NCBI GenBank assembly: GCA_015680685.1
Contig: MNCI01010504.1
Location: forward strand, 886,502-950,501
Direction of reading: 5' to 3'
Length of the DNA stretch: 64,000 nt
From: Gnetum montanum
Lineage: Eukaryota; Streptophyta; Gnetopsida; Gnetales; Gnetaceae
Within the stretch, counting starts at the first letter, position 1. Each line of letters starts with the position of its first letter. Position numbers and translations under genes: made by a program. This document shows positions 57,481 to 64,000 of this stretch, one piece after another. The notes beneath the pieces are model-generated. The model saw only the letters and a program-made list of their open reading frames with translations. It did no database searches and had not been told where the DNA came from.

Positions 57481-58847
57481 CTTGACTTCAAGCTTGAGAC
57501 TTCAAGTGTGACTTACTTTGAATTTTTTAGCTAATGTTTAGAAATTTCCTCATCTTGAATTTTGTTGAAATCCTTGTTAAAATAGGGTAGTTGTTGAATC
57601 TTACATTTTAAGTGTGAGATCTGTTCTTTCATTTTAGCATGAATAGCATCTAACTTAGAAAGTACTGGTTTCTTTGCCTTCCTAATCAAATGATGTAAAA
57701 GAAAAATTTCTTCTTTAAATTCACTGTACCTATTGTTACACTTACCATATTGTTTAGCCACATATGAGTAATTTTCATCAATAAGCACCATACATATGAA
57801 ATGTGAATATTTGGAAGAATTGCATGCTTCTTGTTCACTTTGCTTACCACCATCCCAACTTGTATAAGAGTTGATCCTTTTTGGTTCCTCATCATTAGAT
57901 CTATTCCTTGGCTATACCTTACTATTACTTGGATTGCTATGAAATTTGAAGGCCATATGTCCTCTTCCTTCATGAATCCAACACTCTATGAAAGAAAAAT
58001 ATAGATTAGAAGAATTTAAAAAAATTTTACCTCTTTCTCTAGCTTTGAGGAAATTTGGTCTTTGTTGTTGCTGAGATGTCCATTTGTTTCTTCTTGTAAG
58101 AAGTCATTGTAGTCTCCTTTAAAGAAGAGGAATCTCATCTTCACTGCCCTCATTATGTTCATTTGACTCCTTCTCCTTGGAGGTAGTCTTTAGAGTAATA
58201 GGTCTTTCTTGAATTACTCCTTCACTTATGAGATTCATTTCATAGGAAATAAGAACACTTTGAAGTTTCTCAAATTTTAGAGTTAAGAAGTCTCTAATCT
58301 CCTCCATGGCTGTCACCTTAGGTCTAAACTCTAGTTGAAGAGTTTTGATCAATTTGACAATGACATCACTTTTGGGTACATCCCTCCTTGTTACTCTAAT
58401 TGCTACAACTAGATCATTAGCTCTAGAAAAATAATCCTTGATTTTCTCACCTTATTTCAATTTGAGTTTATCATATTCATGTTGTAAAACTAACAATTTT
58501 GATTGCTTAACAATAGAGGTTTCTTCATAAGTAGCTTCTAAAGTTTGCCAAATTTCTTTGGCTATTTTACATCCTACTACCATATTAAATTTAGGTTTGT
58601 TCAACGCACAATATAAATGATTTTTTTCTTTTGAATCAAACATAAACTTATCCTTTTCCTCTTGTATCCATTTTTTGTGAGGCTTGATGGTGCTAATGGT
58701 GTTGTCAATGGGTGGAGCATAGCCTTCTAGAATTAACTCCCATACTTCAAACTCAATGGATTCGAAGAAGCCTTGCATTCTGGCTTTCCAATAGGTGAAG
58801 TTGAATCTATTAAACATGGGTGGATTTGTGTAAGATGTTCCCTCCAT
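57481..58847 (-). pseudogene. Ty1/copia Gag
   Basis: It begins 40 bp after the PBS with MEGTSYTNPPMFNRFNFTYW, the typical N-terminus of plant copia Gag. It continues with AKEIWQTLEATYEETSIVKQ and LLVLQHEYDKLKL; a TAA falls where Gln/Lys is expected at about 58451. Then LQLEFRPKVTAMEEIRDFL, a charged linker (ESNEHNEGSEDE), and a zinc-knuckle remnant CWIHEGRGHMAFKF at about 57985-57945. A Lys/Glu-rich coiled region follows to about 57531. A few stops and frameshifts are present. No pol follows. Confidence 0.85.
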
Positions 58848-58886
58848 TGTTCACTCTTGAAGTTGATGATGAAATAAAGAGTACTA

Positions 58887-58899
58887 GGCTTCAATACCA
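58887..58899 (-). promoter_or_regulatory. Primer-binding site of the copia element
   Basis: Minus strand TGGTATTGAAGCC, close to the initiator-Met tRNA complement used by plant copia elements, next to the LTR end at 58902. Confidence 0.8.
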
Positions 58900-58901
58900 C
58901 T

Positions 58902-59690
58902 TGTGGATTGTAGAACTTAGAAAAATAGCATGAACTCTCCTTGTTAGAAATGAGAAGAATGAAAATTTTTATAACTCCTTGCACATCTATATAGAATTTT
59001 ATATCAGTGACATCGTAGGACATAATACATCATAGTTGCAATGTCATTGTTCAAAAATTTTGAATTTTTTAGAAATTTTTGATGAAAAACTTGACTCAAT
59101 TGGATAGTTTGGAAGATGTAGATATGGTCTAAAGTGATCATGATCATAGATGATGCTCAAAATATGAGGTTTTGATGATAAAAGTTCATGAAGAAGGAAT
59201 CTTTGAAAAAGAAAGTTAATGATACGTATAAGAGATGGTAGTAAGGGTTGCCAAAATTATGTTGAGTTGTGAGAATATAGGAAAGTAAAAATTCATGATT
59301 GAAGTATCTTCAAGGCATAAGATGATGTGGAATTGCTCATTAGGAATGAAGCACAAGAGTTATATAAGTGGGTCCTCCACAAAGTAGGCTTTGACCCTTA
59401 GTGTCCTTATATAACCATGCCTATAAGTATTTATAGGCATTCAAGGAGTTCAATGTAGAACATATCTATCTTGCAAAATACACATGTTAGTATCCTTAGA
59501 ATAAAAAACAACACTATATTATATGAAACCATAGAATTATGATTATATATAATAGTAAGATGGAATGGCAGTAGAAAGGATTGAAAAAATTGGGATGTGA
59601 GATGTCTTACCATAGGCATAATGAATTCTTGTGTCATATGTATGATTAAGATAATCATTAGCCTTGTCATCCAAGATTTGAATCAAGTCC
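58902..59690 (-). repeat. 5' LTR of the copia element (right end approximate)
   Basis: The PBS-proximal end is TGTGGATTGTAGAAC. A TATA box (TATAAATACTTATAGG, minus strand) is at about 59422-59437. The right end is not resolved. Confidence 0.6.
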
Positions 59691-59977
59691 ATACCAGTTA
59701 CCAATGACATCGCATTGCATCATCCCAAAACGAATAACCACAAGACTACCACTGTTGCAAGGCTTATTAACACTTGTTAATGAAGTTCAAGGAACTAATT
59801 TATCAATAGCACAGTTTATTATTATTATTAGCCTTTTAAGCCACCTACCTTTAGGCATGGGTAACATGTCTTTCAAATGGAAGCCCCAAAAATTTTTATT
59901 CTATCTATTTATTATGTTTTTAGTGTGTCAACCTTACCATAGGACTACCTTCCTACATGGATAACATGTCTTTCTAG
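59691..59977. other. Unassigned DNA between the copia LTR and E4
   Basis: No feature recognised. TAACATGTCTTTC occurs twice (about 59861 and 59960). Confidence 0.4.
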
Positions 59978-60557
59978 TGACATGAGAAGTCAATGCATAT
60001 GCGTATACTACCATTCTTCTTAGGGACTACAACAATGTTTGATACCTAATCGGGTCCATGGCTTGGATGAAACCAGCTTGCTAGAGCTTTGTGATCTTAG
60101 TGTGGACTGCTAATTCCACTTTGAGTCTAACCTTTCATGCTTTTTTCTTTACTGGTTTACTTTTTTCATCAAGAATAATGTTATGTTGGATGATATGGGG
60201 GTCTAGTCCTGGCATGTTTGTATATGACCATGCGAATGTTTTTATGTTGTCTTTTAAAACCTTAGTGATGTCGCCTATGAGTTGTGGATCTAGTAAGGTA
60301 CTTAATTTCAAGGTTCTCGCTTCATCATTGACTATGGTAATGGGGATTTCAACTAGAGGATCTTTAGTGATATTGTTAGCTTCTAGATCTAGAGTTTTAG
60401 CTATGTTTATAGGCTAGTTTGATGTTTCTTGAGTGGAGGCTATCAAATTGGTATAGGTGGATGGATTTAGATCCAAAGATTCTGGGTGGATCGCTCTTTC
60501 TACATCTCTGTATGGTCTGTTGAGAGACCATATTGAGAGGATGTTGTTGGTGGCCAT
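59978..60557 (-). pseudogene. RT N-terminal region of E4
   Basis: The ATG at 60557 gives MATNNILSI and aligns throughout with the E2 RT start (RAIHPESLDL, LDLEANNITKDPLVEIPIT, SYTNMPGLDPH). It is cut at about 59978, before the catalytic box. TAG/TAA stops are present. The splice-acceptor-like TTTTAGTCAGCAG|GAG sits just upstream (about 60568-60580). Confidence 0.85.
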
Positions 60558-60689
60558 GATGCTCACTCCTGCTGACTAAAATAGGAGTGAAATAAGAGAC
60601 ACTCCCTTTGTAGGAGAGTTACAAAGTGTAAACAAACATAGGATAATTAAGCTATGCACTAACAAATTTAGGAGATGCAGTGGGAATTA

Positions 60690-60785
60690 TGGTAGTTTAA
60701 GGCCATACCGGGCCACATTGTAGTTTAAGTCCATATCAGGCTACATGGCAATTTAAGGCAATACTAGGCTGCATGTTGACTTGCC
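60690..60785. repeat. Module-boundary repeat (RT / antisense gene), E4
   Basis: Three units: TAGTTTAAGGCCATACCGGGCC-like, TAGTTTAAGTCCATATCAGG and CAATTTAAGGCAATACTAGG. Same place as 21365-21475 in E2. Confidence 0.8.
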
Positions 60786-61329
60786 ATTTGAACTGAGTAT
60801 ATGCACTATTTTTAAAATTTAATTTTTTTGACTTTTAAACTCTATATTTAAATTTTAAATTTTCAAGTGGACAATAAGGTTGTGGAAGTTTTAAAGTTTT
60901 ATCAAATTTTATGAAATTTTTAAGTGTATATATGTTTATTTATTTTCGTTGATTTCCAGTACTTTCCTTGTTTGTTCATAAGAAATTTTGGGCCCAATTT
61001 TAGGGGATTGGAATGACCAGGAAATTTGGACAAGCATAAGGTAAAAGATAGCTTTGGACAACAACATGTAGTTAAAATGAGAAGATGAATTAAAATAAAA
61101 ATGGCCAAAAATAAAATAAATAAAATAAATTTATTAGGGAGGGATAAAAAAAAGAATTTTGAAAAAGATAGCCTCATTTTGGTCATTGTGAGTTGCTGGC
61201 AATTGGGAGAAAAACGTAAGTTCCAGAGCGCAACGTGAGCCAAGGCGTTAGCGTTAGTGTCAACATGACCATGAAAGACAAGGGCTAGGAGAAGGAAACT
61301 GGGGGCAAGGGGAGGAAGTAGGTAGCCCT
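60786..61329. other. 5' flank of the antisense gene remnant, E4
   Basis: AT-rich with an A-rich tract near 61085-61130, matching the E2 flank (21480-21959). No coding signal was seen. Confidence 0.35.
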
Positions 61330-61664
61330 AACGTTCATGAAGAAGAGTGAAGAGCTCCTCGAACTTCTTCCCCAAATCAGGGTTCCATCATGGAAGAAGG
61401 CCCTACACAGGTAAATTCTTTTCCCCCAATTTTTCTATATTTCTGCAACTAGCATTATCTAGCATGAGAGGTTAGGATTTTTGGACTTGCACTTTGGGGC
61501 GTGAATGCATAGGTTTTTGGTTCTTGGCGTTTTGGTTGCAAAATTTTTGGCTTTCTTGGCATGATTGTTGTAGGGTTTTGGGTGAAATGTGAATTAAAAA
61601 ACTTGCCCTTGGTGCTAGGGTAGCGGCTGAAGAAGAGGATCTTGGGGATCAACCCCATTCATGA
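61330..61664 (+). pseudogene. Antisense gene remnant (exon 1 and last exon only), E4
   Basis: Exon 1 ends GAAGGCCCTACACAG|GTAAAT at 61410/61411, matching the E2 exon 1 end at 22062. About 200 bp later an acidic tail (VAAEEEDLGDQPHS, stop TGA 61662-61664) matches the last exon of other copies. Exons 2 to 6 are absent. This is an internal deletion that left the flanking spacer repeats in place. Confidence 0.7.
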
Positions 61665-62039
61665 GCTTTGCATTAGTCAGGATTAAACCATTTAATGTTT
61701 TTATTTTTATTTTTGGATGTTTGATGGAATGTATGAAGACTGATGTAATGGCCTAAATGTAATTGTGGTATAAAATGGTTGCAATCCTTTGTTACTTTGA
61801 TGTTCTATGTAAATACTTTTGTTATTTTTCATGTTTTTTATTGTTTTTCCTTGTTTTCTCAAATATATGTGTGCAACTAAATTGTAACATAAATTTTTAA
61901 AATGTAAAGCAAAATGTAAGGTAAATGTTTGAAAAATAAGGCAACAACCGTGCATGAATCTAAATTGTAACTTGTAACTTGTAAGTGAAATTTCAATGTA
62001 AAATGATAGGAGTTCATGAATTCTGTAACTTGTTGGCTC

Positions 62040-62290
62040 TAGTTTAAAGCCATTTCAGGTTGGGCACATCAGTTTAAAATCTTGATGGACTACTGCATCT
62101 GTTGTTAAAGAAAGGATTACCAATTTTATGCCATGGTGGGCCAAAGGTAGTAACATTTTCAAAAAGTTTTCAAATGGAACCAGCCATTTTTTACCATGGC
62201 TAGTTTAATGTCATTGCAAACATTTCATAGTTTAACTTCATTTCGGACATTTCGTAGTTTAATGTCATTTCGAACATTTTGTAGTTTTAA
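62040..62290. repeat. Module-boundary repeat (antisense gene / protease), E4
   Basis: About six decayed units, e.g. AGTTTAAAGCCATTTCAGG, TAGTTTAACTTCATTTCGGA and TAGTTTAATGTCATTTCGAA, matching E2 27430-27670. Confidence 0.8.
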
Positions 62291-62292
62291 TT

Positions 62293-63170
62293 CTATTTAT
62301 TGAGTTGATTTTTGATCCTTTGTAGTTTAACATGTGGCATTGGGCATGTGGGTAGGATTTTATATTCACCTTCCCCTTCATCGGTGATATCAAAGGGTAA
62401 TTCAGACTAAGAGACATCAATAGGGATGGCTCCTATGTGTGGATTGTCTAGTGTTTTTTCAGTTTCGGTACGATTGGAAGTCAACGTTGGAGTTATGTTT
62501 TGAAGTATGCTCATGGTGTCTTACTTAGACTCAGTGAATTCAATTTTTGATTCCTAACTCTAGGGTTTGAGGAAGTAGGTGGCATTATTGCATCTCCATA
62601 TATGATGATCTCACCACCCTCGTAAGGTAGGTGGATCTCTTGATGGATTGGGGAAGACACAGCTTTAAGTTGAACTAGCCAGGGACATCCTAGGATCAGA
62701 TTAAATCCTGGAATTTTATCGACTACTATGAATTCAGTTGATGTGGGGAATTGATCCACGGATATGAAATCTAAGGCAACCATACCTCTTACTCCAACAT
62801 GGGAACCACTAAAGGATTTTAGGAAAGAGGTTGTTGTGGGTTGTACTTGTTCAGTAAGTCCTAGTTTTTCAATGATGGAAAAAGATATTACATTGGTTGC
62901 TGCACCGTCATCGACATGCACCCTACATATCTTGAAATGATTAACTTGTATCGTTATGAACATAGGGTTAGTAGTGACTTCTCTTGTTTTCTTATCTAAC
63001 TTAATGTCCTTAGCATGAAATTCTAGGATTGTAGTCTTTGATTCTTGATGTTGCACACATAATACTGCATGAATGGATGGTCCATCTATAGGAAGGTCCT
63101 CACTAATAGGGACTAAAGTTAACATATGTATGAGAGCTTCTCAATGTACTGGCGAAGTCATTACTATATC
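62293..63170 (-). pseudogene. Protease of E4
   Basis: The catalytic loop VHVDDGAATNVISF is intact (about 62920-62880). FLKSFSGSHVGVRGMVALDF, FNLILGCPWLVQLKAVSS and HQEIHLPYEGGEIIIY follow. The tail ends IKNQLNK at a TAG. GGGAAG|GTGAATAT near 62369 is a candidate splice donor also seen in E2. One or two stops near 62400-62560. Confidence 0.85.
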
Positions 63171-63189
63171 ATATAGGCTTAAAGAAGTA

Positions 63190-64000
63190 TTTTTTTTGTT
63201 TCAAAGCTTGTGTGACTTGCATCAACGCATTTGCTAGGTCTTTACCATTTAGGGTACCCTTGTATGTAGAGATTTGGTCCATTTGACCCAGCATTGGTAT
63301 TTCCCGTGGAGGGGTTTTTACTTATGATGTTGGGTTTGGAACATGACTCGTGACATTATCCTCATTTTGATGACTCATACTAGGTTCATTAGTGGGTGGA
63401 CCCATAGGAATAGCATTTAGTAGTGTTGGTTTTGGTGGTCCCAGTTTGTATTGATGGTTTTCCCTTTTCAAACATTCTCTTGTTAGTCTATCGGCAAGAC
63501 ATTCTATCAAATGTCATGGGGGAAAGGAGGTGGATTGTGTATCAGGGAATTTTGGCACCTGGATTACAAAGGGAATGGATCAGTTTTTAGATGGTGTGGT
63601 TGTGGTTGCAATAGAAGGAGGTACATAGATGATGAATGGTTTTGATGGTGTGGGGGATGTGCGCATGGTGAAAGGGCTTTGAGGATATGTTGGGCTAGGT
63701 GTGTTTTCTGAAGGCCTGTGAATCACAAAATGTTTTTGAGGAACGTCTTTTCTGTCTTCCACATGGATAGTATTAATCACATATGGTGCATCATTGGTAT
63801 TGGTATTGAGAGGATCCTTCTAGACCCCCATGGATTGGTTTTGGGGTTTTACTGGGTTTGCCTTGTTGAACACTACTTCACCCCTATCAATCATGCATTG
63901 TATGTCCTATTTCAATGTAAAGCAGTAATCAGTCCCATGACCACACCATTGGTGATATTCATAAAACCTATCAAACCTAAAGCATTTTGTAATGGAAGGT
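63190..64000 (-). pseudogene. Gag C-terminal part of E4
   Basis: The zinc-knuckle region YEYHQWCGHGTDYCFTLK is at about 63975-63915. A TAG follows where other copies have Gln, then MIDRGEV, a Pro-rich spacer (PFIIYVPPSIATTT) and the linker that joins protease. It runs off the window on the right. Confidence 0.8.

Larger units (their letters stand above)
59978..64000 (-). mobile_element. Tat-like Ty3/gypsy element E4 (internal part)
   Basis: From right to left it has the C-terminal gag (to 63190), protease (63170-62293), spacer repeat, a remnant of the antisense gene (61330-61664, plus strand), spacer repeat, and the RT start (60557-59978). The left end breaks inside RT. The right end continues beyond the window. 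The protease-to-RT distance is only about 1.7 kb, against about 6.4 kb in E2, because most of the antisense gene is missing. Confidence 0.85.

Overview
The window is repeat-dominated plant nuclear DNA with no intact host gene that I can recognise. I infer a gymnosperm, most likely a conifer. The reasons are stacked giant Ty3/gypsy elements of the Tat type, very low gene density, and a decayed Penelope-like element with GIY-YIG nuclease remnants (the Dryad type known from conifers). No tRNA, rRNA or CRISPR was seen.

Positions 1-43648 are a nest of four copies of one Tat-like family, which I call E1, P, E2 and E3. All share LTR ends TGAAACAC...TACA (slightly decayed in E2 and E3) and, where visible, a GGCGCTAGAAGG-type primer-binding site. 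E1 (minus strand, 1-6307) interrupts the protease of P (plus strand, 6308-19440). P interrupts the RNase H region of E2 (minus, 19441-33554). E2 interrupts the antisense gene of E3 (minus, 33555-43648). The missing half of each copy should lie to the left of the window. A fifth copy, E4, occupies 59978-64000 on the minus strand.

The family has an unusual order: LTR, PBS, gag, protease, tandem-repeat spacer, a gene on the OPPOSITE strand, a second tandem-repeat spacer, RT, RNase H, archaeal-type RNase H, integrase, tandem-repeat spacer, LTR. The antisense gene is about 3.7-5 kb and has about seven or eight exons. Splice sites lie at matching places in three copies, and the predicted protein has a retroelement-ORF-like core motif, an acidic linker, a coiled coil and an acidic tail. 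E4 has lost nearly all of it. An intron-bearing gene can survive reverse transcription only if it is antisense to the genomic RNA, which explains the arrangement. RT lies 6 kb from protease behind a good splice-acceptor sequence, as in Ogre elements that splice an intron between protease and RT. This is the main candidate for an undescribed system.

Each copy also fills its LTR, gag leader and antisense-gene introns with many copies of one short, partly palindromic word: GCGTATACGC in E1, AGCRTGAGT in E2, GCTACGCTA/TAGCGTAGC in P and E3. An unrelated region (54060-55420) does the same with AGATGTCT.

From 43649 to 59977 the DNA is AT-rich. It holds fragments of an LTR family (44525, 48990, 51440), a small GC-rich genic-looking island (45274-46300), the Penelope-like element (46480-48640), a gag-like basic ORF (50280-51400), a decayed RT-RNase H-integrase remnant of another gypsy element (52330-53490), and a Ty1/copia gag with PBS and LTR (57481-59690).
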